DNA of 64,000 nucleotides from Mucilaginibacter roseus (GTDB lineage: Bacteria > Bacteroidota > Bacteroidia > Sphingobacteriales > Sphingobacteriaceae), in assembly GCF_021215455.1 (NCBI RefSeq), contig NZ_JAJPWV010000004.1:310001-374000 (forward strand), read 5' to 3'. Below the pieces are notes generated by a model. That model ran no database searches, was not told the DNA's origin, and worked only from the letters and a program-made list of their open reading frames with translations. Position numbers and translations under genes: made by a program. Positions 51,938 to 60,517 of this stretch are shown here, one piece after another. Each line of letters opens with the position of its first letter. The stretch's first letter is position 1.

Positions 51938-51968
51938 TAGCTTTGCTCACTAAAGGGCAAAGCTTTTT
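51938..51968 (+). terminator. hairpin after SDR gene, overlapping a -7 box for tetR
   Basis: AGCTTTGC (51939-51946) pairs with GCAAAGCT (51957-51964), followed by T to 51968: an intrinsic terminator for the SDR transcript, 6 bp before the TetR start. The same stem contains TAGCTTTG (51938-51945), a -7 match, which could start the tetR mRNA. Confidence 0.6.
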
Positions 51969-51973
51969 CGGTT

Positions 51974-52555
51974 ATGGCACGTAGTAAAGATTTTGATGAA
52001 GAAGAGGTTTTAAAAAAAGCTGTATGCACATTTTGGCATAAGGGGTACAATGCTACATCTATGCAGGATTTGGTAGATGCCCTTGGTATAAGCCGCTCAA
52101 GCCTGTACGATACCTATGGAGATAAGCACACGCTGTACATAAAGGCGCTTGAATATTACCAAAACTCGGGCAGTAACCACATGTGCGATTTGGCCAACAG
52201 CCCCATCCCCGCCAGGCAGGCCATCCGCCAAATGCTGGAGTACACTGCTACCGCGCTTTTAAGCGACGAACAGCAAAAAGGTTGTTTTATGGTAAATGCC
52301 GAAATAGAGGTTGCCCCACATGATACCGAAGTACGCAATATTGTTTGTAAAACCGAGCAGCGCACTGAGGAGAGCTTTTACATCGCCATAAAAAAAGGGC
52401 AGGAAAAAGGCGATATCACCAGCAAACAGGATGCAAGGGCGCTGGCCCGCTTTTTATATAACGCCGTAAAGGGCATACAGGTACTGGCGAAATCAAGTAC
52501 TGATAAAGCCTTTTTTGATGATATTATTAATACCACCCTCTCCGTATTGGATTGA
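51974..52555 (+). CDS. TetR/AcrR family transcriptional repressor
   Basis: 193 residues. The N-terminal HTH region is typical: DEEEVLKKAVCTFWHKGYNA, TSMQDLVDALGISRSSLYDT, YGDKHTLYIKALEYY. The C-terminal ligand domain has the pattern of the TetR_C_16-like group (GCFMVNAEIEVAPHDTEVRN, ALARFLYNAVKGIQVLAKSS). It probably binds the two GGAACRATYATTCC palindromes before the SDR gene. Its stop overlaps the ATG at 52552 of an alternative start of the next gene. The inducing ligand is unknown. Confidence 0.93.
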   Translation: MARSKDFDEEEVLKKAVCTFWHKGYNATSMQDLVDALGISRSSLYDTYGDKHTLYIKALEYYQNSGSNHMCDLANSPIPARQAIRQMLEYTATALLSDEQQKGCFMVNAEIEVAPHDTEVRNIVCKTEQRTEESFYIAIKKGQEKGDITSKQDARALARFLYNAVKGIQVLAKSSTDKAFFDDIINTTLSVLD

Positions 52556-52581
52556 TCCGGCTTAAAATGTTAATTTGCGCT

Positions 52582-53178
52582 ATGAGCAAGTTACAGGGAG
52601 CATTCAGGTTATTTGACGAATATAATATGCAGGACCCGCGCACACTGGAATGGGACGGCACCACGTATCCGTTTGAGTATGCCTATGCTTTGCGATTGTA
52701 TGACTGGGTTTTAAAGCTACAGCCTGGTGCCTGTGAAGAATTGCTTTTAGCATCGCGCAGCCAGCACATTGGCCGCTGGGAAATGCCGCGGGAGAGTTAT
52801 CCTGAAGGACGTGAGCCTTACCTGAAATGGCGTAAAGACCTCGCTCAGCATCACGCTACCGTTACCGCCCGGCTAATGCAGCAGGCCGGTTACAGCGATG
52901 AGCAGATTGACCGTGTAAGCGAGATCATCCTGAAAAAACGTATTAAAGTTGACGCGGATGTACAAACCATGGAGAACGCACTTTGCCTTGTTTTCCTGGA
53001 ATATCAGTATGAGGATTTCCGTAAAAAGTATGAGGGCGACCCGGAAAAAATGGTGAACATCCTGTACAAATCCCTTTTAAAGATGGACGCGCATGGCCAC
53101 GCTTTTGCCTTGCAACTCCCCTACTCTGATGGTGGCCTGGAGCTTATTCAGCAAGCACTAACCCGCATGGCTAAATAA
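52582..53178 (+). CDS. DUF4202 family protein
   Basis: 198 residues from ATG 52582 (MSKLQGAFRLFDEYNMQDPR); an earlier ATG at 52552 overlaps tetR and gives MIRLKMLICA, less likely. It contains the conserved pattern YALRLYDWVLKLQPGACEEL, RSQHIGRWEMPRESYPEGRE, YLKWRKDLAQHHA, which resembles HD-like helical metal-binding domains. Members occur in bacteria and fungi and have no established activity. Cytoplasmic. Probably not part of the SDR/TetR unit, but it follows tetR directly. Confidence 0.88.
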   Translation: MSKLQGAFRLFDEYNMQDPRTLEWDGTTYPFEYAYALRLYDWVLKLQPGACEELLLASRSQHIGRWEMPRESYPEGREPYLKWRKDLAQHHATVTARLMQQAGYSDEQIDRVSEIILKKRIKVDADVQTMENALCLVFLEYQYEDFRKKYEGDPEKMVNILYKSLLKMDAHGHAFALQLPYSDGGLELIQQALTRMAK

Positions 53179-53184
53179 GCCAAC

Positions 53185-53748
53185 TCATATCTTATCTAAT
53201 GCCTTGCGCCTGCCTTTGCCGTTATTTTTAAACTGGCTTGGCGTTAAACCCGTAACCGTTTTAAACTGCGCCGAAAGGTGCGCGCTGCTGCTGTAACCCA
53301 TTTTCCAGGCAATCTCATTGAGATTTAGCTCGCCGTACTCAAGCAGTTCTTTTACTTTCTCTATTTTTTGCTGGATGATGAATTTCTCAATAGTGGTATC
53401 TTCACTATCCGAAAACTGGCGACTAAGCTGTCCGTAATCCTTATGCAGATGATCAGCCAAGTAAGCCGAAAAGTTCACCTGTTGCTCGGCCAGGTCACTA
53501 TGGTGTACCTTTTCAACGATGAGGTTTTTGATGCGCTCAACCAGTTTGTCTTTCTCGTTGTCCATCAGCTCAAAACCTAATACTTTTAATGAAGAAGCGA
53601 TGGCTGCAAGCGCGATAGCATCCGGCTCCGGCTGTACGGTAACGCTGCCCAGATCAATAGCCGTAACCGTAAAGCCCAAACCTTCCAGTTGCTGCCGTAC
53701 CACCAGGATGCAGCGATCACAAACCATATTTTTAATGTGCAGCACCAT
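53185..53748 (-). CDS. AraC-type regulator with HMA-like N-terminus
   Basis: 187 residues. Residues 1-65 resemble a heavy-metal-associated fold: MVLHIKNMVCDRCILVVRQQ with a C10-x-x-C13 pair, and GFTVTAIDLGSVTVQPE. Residues about 100-180 form an AraC helix-turn-helix pair (ELNLNEIAWKMGYSSSAHLS, AQFKTVTGLTPSQF). It is encoded with, and after, copA and an HMA chaperone on the same strand (6 bp after the chaperone). The inference is that metal (copper) bound to the Cys pair controls DNA binding. This differs from the MerR-type CueR and the CsoR regulators normal for copper genes. Confidence 0.85.
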   Translation of the reverse strand: MVLHIKNMVCDRCILVVRQQLEGLGFTVTAIDLGSVTVQPEPDAIALAAIASSLKVLGFELMDNEKDKLVERIKNLIVEKVHHSDLAEQQVNFSAYLADHLHKDYGQLSRQFSDSEDTTIEKFIIQQKIEKVKELLEYGELNLNEIAWKMGYSSSAHLSAQFKTVTGLTPSQFKNNGKGRRKALDKI

Positions 53749-53754
53749 GTTTAG

Positions 53755-53967
53755 TTAAATGCTTTCGGCCTGGTAGCCTTTTTCTTTAAGCGCGGTTATA
53801 ACGGCTTGTTCAGATAGCGCATCGTCGCTGTTTATCGTCAACACCTTTTCGGGCGAGGCTACATCTACCTGCCAGTCTATAACACCTTCAAGGCTGTTTA
53901 ATGCCGGGGTTACAGCGGCTATACAGCCACCACATTTTATGTTGGTTTTGAATTTTAATGTTTCCAT
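53755..53967 (-). CDS. heavy-metal-associated (CopZ-like) copper chaperone
   Basis: 70 residues from ATG 53967 (METLKFKTNIKCGGCIAAVT); an ATG 18 bp upstream is less likely. One HMA fold with the metal-binding pair C12 and C15 (CGGC) and the pattern LEGVIDWQVDVASPEKVL, ALKEKGYQAE. It lies 20 bp after the copA stop and before the AraC-type gene. It would carry Cu(I) to the CopA ATPase or to the regulator. The metal is inferred from context. Confidence 0.9.
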   Translation of the reverse strand: METLKFKTNIKCGGCIAAVTPALNSLEGVIDWQVDVASPEKVLTINSDDALSEQAVITALKEKGYQAESI

Positions 53968-53987
53968 ATATGTTGATAATAACAAAA

Positions 53988-56222
53988 TTAAATATAGAGT
54001 TTTGAAAATTTTAACCGCAGGCTATTGCTCACTACCGATACCGAACTTAAAGCCATCGCGGCCCCGGCTATCATCGGGTTAAGCAAAAAACCGTTAACCG
54101 GGTATAATATGCCTGCCGCTATCGGTATGCCGATCAGGTTATAAATAAACGCCCAAAACAGGTTTTGCCGTATGGCTTTCACCGTTAAGCGGGATAAGCG
54201 CAGTGCCTTTGGCACCTGTCGCAGATCAGACGATACCAGGGTTATTTTGGCTACATCCATGGCGATATCGGTACCCTTGCCCATGGCTATACTTACATCA
54301 GCCTGTGCCAGCGCCTGGCTATCATTAATTCCATCGCCGGCCATGGCTACTACCTTGCCCTGTTGCTGCAATTGTTTTATAAAACCGGCTTTATCTGATG
54401 GCAATACATCAGCCTGGTAATGTTTTATACCGGCCTGCCGGGCAATGGCGGCGGCGGTTTGCTGGTTATCTCCGGTAAGCATATATACTTCTATGACCTG
54501 ACGGATTAATTGCCGTATTGCCTCAGCCGAGCCCTCCTTTATAGCATCGCTGATAACGGCGACAGCGAGCACCTGCCTGTCATCAGCAAAATAGATAACG
54601 GTTTTTGCTTTATTCTGAAAACGGCTTAGAGCCTCAGCCAGGTCAGCCGGGATTGCTATCTGTTTTTCGGCAATCAGTTTATGGCTGCCTGCGTAATAAG
54701 TTACGCCGTTATACCCGGCCTTTACACCACGACCGGTTATGCTTTCAAAAGCATCGAGTTTAACAGTTGAAGCATCTTTTAAATCATCACACGCTACAAT
54801 AGCTCCCGCTAAGGGATGTTCAGATTGCTTCTCTAAACTGAAAAAAATACTTTTAAGCATTGATATATTATCGGAAACGGAGTCCCCCCATAACAACTCG
54901 TTTACATCGGGTTTGCCTACGGTGAGGGTGCCTGTTTTATCAAATACAATAGCGTTTACTTTGTGGCCGAGTTCAAGCGCCTCGGCGTCTTTTATTAAAA
55001 TACCCTCTTCGGCACCTTTGCCCACGCCTACCATAATGGCTGTAGGCGTGGCTAAACCTAACGCGCAGGGGCAAGCAATAACCAGCACGGTAACCATCGC
55101 CATTAAGCCATGCGTTAAGGCATGTTGTCCACCCGCTATCAGCCAAACAGCAAAACTCAACAAGGCTATACCCATTACAACGGGCACAAATATGCTTGCA
55201 ATCTTATCAGCCAGTTTTTGCACGGGCGCTTTTGAACCCTGGGCATCCTGCACCATTTTTATGATGTGCGCCAGCATCGTGTCAGCCCCGACCTTTTCGG
55301 CCCGGAAACGGAAGCTGCCTTTTTGGTTGATGGTGCCTGCAAGCACGCTATCTCCTGCTTTTTTTTCAAGCGGCACCGGCTCCCCGCTGATCATGCTTTC
55401 ATCAACAAAAGAATTGCCATCGGTCACCATACCATCCACCGCTACCTTTTCGCCGGGTTTAACCATGATGATGTCGCCAACGTTCACCTCGGCAAGCGGC
55501 TGTGTTACCTCTGCCCCATTCTTTAACACTAAAACCGTATTGGGTTGCAAACCCATCAGTTTTTTTATGGCTGATGAGGTATTTGATTTGGCTTTTTCTT
55601 CCAGCAATTTTCCCAGCATAATAAATACGATGACCACCGAAGCCGCCTCATAATACACATGCGGGTGCAAACCCTGCCTGTGCCAAAACTCAGGGTAAAA
55701 TGTATTGAACAGGCTGAACAAAAAAGCGATGCCGGTGCTCATGGCCACCAGCGTATCCATATTAGCCTTGCCGTGCGATGCCTGCTTAAACGCGCTCACA
55801 AAAAATCCGCGACCGGCCCCAAACAACACCGGCCCGCTAAGCGCCAACATAATGTAATTGGCATACGGTATATCCATCAAAAACATACCGATCACTACCA
55901 CGGGCAGCGTTAATATAGCCGCGTAAATAAAATTATTTTTCAGCTTTTTATAATGATCCTGCTGTGCTTCGGCCTGCTTCTCGGTGGCGTTTTCTGTATC
56001 CACTATCAAATCATACCCAATGGATTGGACAGCCTTTTGCATAGCGATGCGATTTACCTCGGCATTGTTATAAGTAACCTTGAGGGTTTGGGCGGCATAG
56101 TTCACAGCGGCTTCCTTAACCCCCTGTTGCGCGGCTACCATACTTTCAACACTGCCTGCACAGGCCGCACAACTCATGCCCGTTACCGGGAAAATTTCTG
56201 TTTTTAAACTGTGTGCCGCCAT
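53988..56222 (-). CDS. copA: copper-translocating P-type ATPase
   Basis: 744-residue P1B-ATPase that exports Cu(I) from the cytoplasm. One N-terminal HMA domain with C18-A-A-C21. Eight transmembrane segments. The CPC metal-translocation motif is in VLVIACPCALGLATPTAIMV, the phosphorylated Asp in VFDKTGTLTVGKP, the hinge GDGINDSQALAQADVSIAMG, and the SEHPLAGAI motif of the nucleotide-binding domain. The HP-containing variant and CPC identify the Cu(I) subgroup. First gene of a three-gene unit with an HMA chaperone and an AraC-type regulator. A -7 box in minus orientation lies at 56244-56251. Confidence 0.96.
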   Translation of the reverse strand: MAAHSLKTEIFPVTGMSCAACAGSVESMVAAQQGVKEAAVNYAAQTLKVTYNNAEVNRIAMQKAVQSIGYDLIVDTENATEKQAEAQQDHYKKLKNNFIYAAILTLPVVVIGMFLMDIPYANYIMLALSGPVLFGAGRGFFVSAFKQASHGKANMDTLVAMSTGIAFLFSLFNTFYPEFWHRQGLHPHVYYEAASVVIVFIMLGKLLEEKAKSNTSSAIKKLMGLQPNTVLVLKNGAEVTQPLAEVNVGDIIMVKPGEKVAVDGMVTDGNSFVDESMISGEPVPLEKKAGDSVLAGTINQKGSFRFRAEKVGADTMLAHIIKMVQDAQGSKAPVQKLADKIASIFVPVVMGIALLSFAVWLIAGGQHALTHGLMAMVTVLVIACPCALGLATPTAIMVGVGKGAEEGILIKDAEALELGHKVNAIVFDKTGTLTVGKPDVNELLWGDSVSDNISMLKSIFFSLEKQSEHPLAGAIVACDDLKDASTVKLDAFESITGRGVKAGYNGVTYYAGSHKLIAEKQIAIPADLAEALSRFQNKAKTVIYFADDRQVLAVAVISDAIKEGSAEAIRQLIRQVIEVYMLTGDNQQTAAAIARQAGIKHYQADVLPSDKAGFIKQLQQQGKVVAMAGDGINDSQALAQADVSIAMGKGTDIAMDVAKITLVSSDLRQVPKALRLSRLTVKAIRQNLFWAFIYNLIGIPIAAGILYPVNGFLLNPMIAGAAMALSSVSVVSNSLRLKFSKLYI

Positions 56223-56243
56223 AATGATCTTGAATTTATACTA

Positions 56244-56251
56244 CAAATTTA
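56244..56251 (-). promoter_or_regulatory. -7 box of the copA operon
   Basis: On the minus strand TAAATTTG (complement of 56244-56251), 22 bp before the copA ATG. Matches TAnnTTTG; no TTG -33 box seen, so activation by a regulator such as the AraC-type protein is possible. Confidence 0.45.
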
Positions 56252-56310
56252 CTTAGAGCAAGGCGCTCATCTCTTACATCATTATGTAAAAGATTTATAG
56301 AATAGTGAAC

Positions 56311-56341
56311 CCCTCCTAATCCTCCCTAAGGAGGAGGACTT
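56311..56341. repeat. dispersed palindromic repeat, copy 3
   Basis: CCCTCCTAATCCTCCCTAAG then GAGGAGGACTT. The core CCTCC/GGAGG is an inverted repeat and matches the wording of copies 1 and 2. Confidence 0.5.
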
Positions 56342-56502
56342 ATTTCAACCTCCTTTCGGATGGTTAGCTGGACTTGATTGCTTTTACCAATAATGTGTTT
56401 TACCTATAGATCTTTAAAAGAAAAAAGAGCGTAGGGCTGGCAGAAAACCGGGCCGGGAGTATGGCCGTGTGCGGCTGAAGGTTTTTTCTGCCTTGACTTT
56501 TG

Positions 56503-56544
56503 GTTACTTTGTGTCTAAGACAAAGTAACTGGCCTCTGCGGCCA
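56503..56544. repeat. double hairpin, GTTACTTTGT type
   Basis: GTTACTTTGT (56503-56512) pairs perfectly with ACAAAGTAAC (56520-56529); immediately after, TGGCC (56530-56534) pairs with GGCCA (56540-56544). The wording (TTTTGGTTACTTTGT...ACAAAGTAAC) is that of a dispersed element common in Bacteroidetes spacers. Confidence 0.55.
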
Positions 56545-56609
56545 AGAGCAGGCTGACGATGAATAGAACACAACCGGTTAATAGTAGCATCTTCATTACC
56601 TGTCCTGAA

Positions 56610-56633
56610 TTTCTTTTGAGCGATCAAAAGAAA
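56610..56633. repeat. perfect 10-bp hairpin with GCGA tetraloop
   Basis: TTTCTTTTGA (56610-56619) and TCAAAAGAAA (56624-56633) flank a GCGA loop, of the stable GNRA class. No gene overlaps it. It is near the other hairpin and probably the same repeat array. Confidence 0.6.
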
Positions 56634-56804
56634 CAAGACTTAGCGTCAGCGATCTCATGAGCAGCAATAAAAACATACAAAAGCGAATGAATCGCCGGCT
56701 ACGTCCTGCCCGGTGAAAGGTTGTGCCTTGGTAGGATTTGTGCTACTCCGGGCATTACTGATGCCGGTTGATAGGGTATTAATTGCTTGTGCTTTTGCCA
56801 AAAA

Positions 56805-56895
56805 TAATTCACTCCTCGGGAGGGTCAGGGAGAGATCCGCACACTACTCATTTTATTTGACTCCCTCTCCTTCGGAGAGGGACGGGATTAGGTAT
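56805..56895. repeat. dispersed palindromic repeat, copies 4 and 5
   Basis: Two copies close together: CACTCCTCGGGAGGGTCAGG (from 56810) and CCCTCTCCTTCGGAGAGGGA (from 56862) followed by CGGGATTAGGT. The second is a clean inverted repeat CCCTCTCC/GGAGAGGG with a TTC-type loop. Confidence 0.55.
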
Positions 56896-56992
56896 TAAGG
56901 TTAATTAACGGCTACTAACAGCTAATTTAAGCAATAAAACCACCTACCTCATTAACTACATTGGTCGGTTTAAACTTAGCTTAATTAAATAT

Positions 56993-59900
56993 ATGCCGCG
57001 TAGCACCTGCCTGTTGCTGATACTGATGTTTTTTGGTTATTCATCATTTGCACAAACTAATGCCGCGCAGCAACCCGGCAACGGCAACCCTATCATCCCA
57101 GGCTACTTTGCCGACCCTACCGTTAAAAAGTTTGGCGACATGTATTACATTTATGCTACTACCGACGGCAACGGCGGCGGCCATGGCCCTTCGCAGGTAT
57201 GGACATCAAAGGATTTTGTGAACTGGACCATGCACGACATGAACTGGCCTACCACTAAGTTCATCTGGGCGCCCGATGTTACTTTGGGCAACGATGGCAA
57301 ATACTACATGTACTACTGCCAGCCGGTTGAGATATTCGGTGCATGGAGCGATACCCCTGTAGGCCCTTGGACACCATTGAACGCAGACAATAAACCCATT
57401 GTAACCAACTTAATGGTACCCAATGTGATCACGCTTGACGGGCAAACCTTTAGGGATGATGACGGGCAATTTTACATGCACTGGGGTACCTGGGGCATAT
57501 ACCCCAACAGCGGCGCGGGTGTTGGCAGGCTTAATGCTGATATGAAGAGCTTTTCGGCTTTAGATAAAATCCCTAACACTATTGCGAAGGACTTTTTTGA
57601 GGCCCCGTTCATGTTCAAACGCAAGGGCATTTATTACCTTACTTATTCATCGGGCTATTGCGAAAACGAAACTTACCGGGTGCAATACGTTACGAGTACT
57701 AAAGGACCAATGGGACCCTTCACTTACGGTAAAAACAACCCGATACTAACTACTAACGCCGATGGAACGGTACACGGCCCTGGTCATCAGTCGGTTATTG
57801 AGGTTAATGGTGAGTATTATATTGTTTACCACCGGCATAATAATCCGCATTCGGGCGGCGGCTTTCATCGGCAGGTATGTGCCGATAAGCTGGTGTTTGA
57901 TAAGGATGGAAACATTGAAAAAGTGATCCCTACCCACTTGGGTGTTGGCCTGTTCGCAAAAGATACCAATCCGTCAATTGATCTGGCCTATGGCAAACCA
58001 GTGAAAGCGTCCTCATATTATAGCGATGACTTTAAGCCGGAATTCGCCACGGACAACAACAACGGCACGCTTTGGAAATCGGGCGATAATCAATCTCCTG
58101 CCTGGCTAAAGGTTGATCTGGGAAAAACACAAACGGTAAAAACAATCCTCACGCAGTTTGAATATCCTACATGGTATTACCAATATTTAATAGAATATTC
58201 GGCCGATGGCAAGAAATGGCAACCCTTTGCCGACAGAACCAAGAACCTACTGCATGGCAGCCCAATGGTTGATAAAAACGATATTAAGGCACGTTACATA
58301 CGAATAACGATTAACAATACCGAATATCCCGGCCTATACAAAGCATTGTGGAATATCAAGGTTTATGGCACCGATCTCGCGCTGCCTGAAAGCGATATCA
58401 TAGCATCAGCAAAGCAGCCCGATGTTCAACATCAAGGTTTATTAGTTGATGTGAATGCCGATAAGCTAATGCCGGGCGAAGCTGTTAAACAGTGGGCAAA
58501 CCAAGGCAAACAGGGTGGAAGCTTTACGGCGTCAAACAATGCCCCGGTAGCAGGAATGGTGGCAGGTCGTAAAGCACTGGTGTTTACCGGGAGCGAACGA
58601 TTGGCATCTGATTTTGAAGTACCCTTATCATTAACCGGTAACAGCAGCTATACCGTATCGGCCTGGATCTATAATCCTGCCATCCAGCCGGAAGAGCCTT
58701 ACCTTACCTGGACCAACGGCGATTACGACCTGCGCAACGCCGTATTCGGTTACGGCAGCGGTAAGGATTTTGGCGCGGTGCAGCATTGGGGCTGGGGCGA
58801 TATCGCTTATACCCATACGCCCGAAGCAGCTAAATGGCATCATATAGCCGTTACCTTTAACGGCAGTATTGAAAAGATATTTGTTGACGGCAAGCCGGAT
58901 AACAGCGAAGGCAAGATGCTTTTTTTGCGCCCGGCTAAAAACATGCTGCTCGGCGGGTTGGATGATAGCCGTACCGGATTAAGTGGGGCAATATCAGCTT
59001 TACAGGTATATGATTACGCACTTACCGATTCAGCCGTGAGGGTGCTGGCTTCGGCCAACGGTGCAGAAAATATCAACTACTACTTTGATGCGTCAAAGCT
59101 AAACTACGGTAAATTAAACAATTGGATAAATGAAGGTGCTGCCGGTGGACAATTTTCCGGCAACACTAATCTTGAAGTTAAGGATGTAGCCGGGCGAATG
59201 GCAGTTGCAAACATTAAAAATATCTACCTAAAAACCGGGCAACCGTTACCAAACTACACGCTGGGTATGGCCTATTACGGAGCAATAAACGGTGTTGATG
59301 GATGGCATTACCTCACCACTGCGGTAAATGGCAGCAATGCTAAATCATTTGTGGATGGTAAAGAGGTTACCGCCTGTTCCCTACTTATTAAAAGAGAATA
59401 CGGATATGCCATTCCATCCATTATCGAAATAAACGGCAAGCCAGTAGCTATTAAAATTATTGCTGAGATGATCATGTTCAACGAAACACTTGGTGATAAC
59501 GAGCTTCAATCCCTCTGCGCAACATGGCAAAACAAACTAAAAGCACCCTTTAAAGCGCCATTGATGGCTCAAATTCCGACAGCGCTAAGTCCGGACATGA
59601 TTGCTATGCAGGCCGATACCACCGGTAACAACGGCAGGCAATTTTACTTTACCGAAACATCAGGCAATTCCGGTGGGCGATCAAGCGGGTGGACGAACGA
59701 ACCCTATTTTGTGAACGATGGCCTGCAGCCAAATACCAGTTACAGTTATACATTGAAAACGCGAGATGCATCGGGCAATATATCCGCAAGTACCAAAGCT
59801 TTCAAGGCGAACACGTCCACCAAAAACTTTATTACGCTGCGCGATAATTTTAACAAGCCGCATAACTACTTGAAGGATGGCACAAATGGTATCATCTGGG

Positions 59901-60490
59901 ATGGCATCATTGGTAAAGATACATTGCAAACTGCCGATAAAATTGAGGTAAACACCAGCGGCTTGCTGCTTGCCTCAACGGAGTCCAAATGGGATGGTAA
60001 TAAGCCGTTGGGCCCTTTCCTGTATAAAACGATAGCCGGCGATTTCGTAGCTGAAACACATATTACTGATGTGAGCGGTCTGCGTGAGAAAAAAGTATCA
60101 GGATCAAACGAAGCAGGTATAATGGTAAGGTTGGCTAATAGCACAGGCAAAACAGACGAGCTTGTACAAAATGGCATTTTTACCGCATGGAGCGTTGGCA
60201 ACCTGGTTACTAATCTGCAAAACGGCAATCGGATGCAAAGTAATAACCAATCGGGATTTGATTTTTACCCGCATTTGCAAATTCAGCGCAGCGGCAACCT
60301 GTTTTACCTGCGCGGCAGCGAGGATGGTAAGCATTGGAATAACCTACCCGGCAGCCCGGTATTACGCCCTGATTTAGATGGCAAACCCCTCCAGATCGGT
60401 TTGTACCAGGCCATTTACGGTGGGCGCAGCGCTTACGGCAAATTCGGTTATTTTAAATTGGTGCAGCCTAAAACAACAACTGCCAGGTAA
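56993..60490 (+). CDS. multidomain GH43 glycoside hydrolase
   Basis: 1165-residue secreted protein. Signal peptide to about residue 20 (YSSFAQ). GH43 five-bladed propeller (about 30-320): base Asp41 in YFADPTVKKF, modulator Asp149 in VITLDGQTF, acid Glu203 in DFFEAPFMFKRKGIYYLTYS. Then an F5/8-type discoidin sandwich (about 330-460, ATDNNNGTLWKSGDNQSPAW), a LamG-like domain (about 490-700), a second LamG-like segment (about 700-860), a fibronectin-like stretch (about 875-940), and a DUF1349-like terminal sandwich (about 960-1160). It probably debranches arabinan or a related beta-/alpha-linked pentose or galactose polymer. No transporter genes are adjacent, so it lies outside the galactan operon. 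Confidence 0.9.
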   Translation: MPRSTCLLLILMFFGYSSFAQTNAAQQPGNGNPIIPGYFADPTVKKFGDMYYIYATTDGNGGGHGPSQVWTSKDFVNWTMHDMNWPTTKFIWAPDVTLGNDGKYYMYYCQPVEIFGAWSDTPVGPWTPLNADNKPIVTNLMVPNVITLDGQTFRDDDGQFYMHWGTWGIYPNSGAGVGRLNADMKSFSALDKIPNTIAKDFFEAPFMFKRKGIYYLTYSSGYCENETYRVQYVTSTKGPMGPFTYGKNNPILTTNADGTVHGPGHQSVIEVNGEYYIVYHRHNNPHSGGGFHRQVCADKLVFDKDGNIEKVIPTHLGVGLFAKDTNPSIDLAYGKPVKASSYYSDDFKPEFATDNNNGTLWKSGDNQSPAWLKVDLGKTQTVKTILTQFEYPTWYYQYLIEYSADGKKWQPFADRTKNLLHGSPMVDKNDIKARYIRITINNTEYPGLYKALWNIKVYGTDLALPESDIIASAKQPDVQHQGLLVDVNADKLMPGEAVKQWANQGKQGGSFTASNNAPVAGMVAGRKALVFTGSERLASDFEVPLSLTGNSSYTVSAWIYNPAIQPEEPYLTWTNGDYDLRNAVFGYGSGKDFGAVQHWGWGDIAYTHTPEAAKWHHIAVTFNGSIEKIFVDGKPDNSEGKMLFLRPAKNMLLGGLDDSRTGLSGAISALQVYDYALTDSAVRVLASANGAENINYYFDASKLNYGKLNNWINEGAAGGQFSGNTNLEVKDVAGRMAVANIKNIYLKTGQPLPNYTLGMAYYGAINGVDGWHYLTTAVNGSNAKSFVDGKEVTACSLLIKREYGYAIPSIIEINGKPVAIKIIAEMIMFNETLGDNELQSLCATWQNKLKAPFKAPLMAQIPTALSPDMIAMQADTTGNNGRQFYFTETSGNSGGRSSGWTNEPYFVNDGLQPNTSYSYTLKTRDASGNISASTKAFKANTSTKNFITLRDNFNKPHNYLKDGTNGIIWDGIIGKDTLQTADKIEVNTSGLLLASTESKWDGNKPLGPFLYKTIAGDFVAETHITDVSGLREKKVSGSNEAGIMVRLANSTGKTDELVQNGIFTAWSVGNLVTNLQNGNRMQSNNQSGFDFYPHLQIQRSGNLFYLRGSEDGKHWNNLPGSPVLRPDLDGKPLQIGLYQAIYGGRSAYGKFGYFKLVQPKTTTAR

Positions 60491-60506
60491 TACCCGGCAG
60501 TTGTTG
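60474..60506. terminator. bidirectional hairpin between GH43 and S9 peptidase genes
   Basis: AACAACTGCC (60475-60484) pairs with GGCAGTTGTT (60496-60505), extended by one C-G pair (60474/60506). It overlaps the GH43 stop codon (60488-60490) and lies just before the end of the convergent peptidase gene. Confidence 0.75.
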
Positions 60507-60517
60507 ATAATTGTTGT

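Larger units (their letters stand above)
56252..56992. other. 740-bp gene-free spacer rich in palindromes and repeats
   Basis: Between copA and the GH43 gene. I see no supported gene: a 78-codon minus frame (56400-56636) and a 61-codon plus frame lie across palindromic repeats. The spacer holds three hairpins (56503-56544, 56610-56633) and three or four copies of the dispersed CCTCTCC-type repeat (entries below). Confidence 0.6.

Noticed and set aside
54739..55653. 304-codon open frame on the plus strand inside copA
   Set aside because: It is antisense to the well-supported copA gene and has the composition expected of a mirror frame; no family motifs.
56400..56636. 78-codon minus-strand frame in the spacer after copA
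   Set aside because: It runs across palindromic repeats and has no coding character or homologue pattern.
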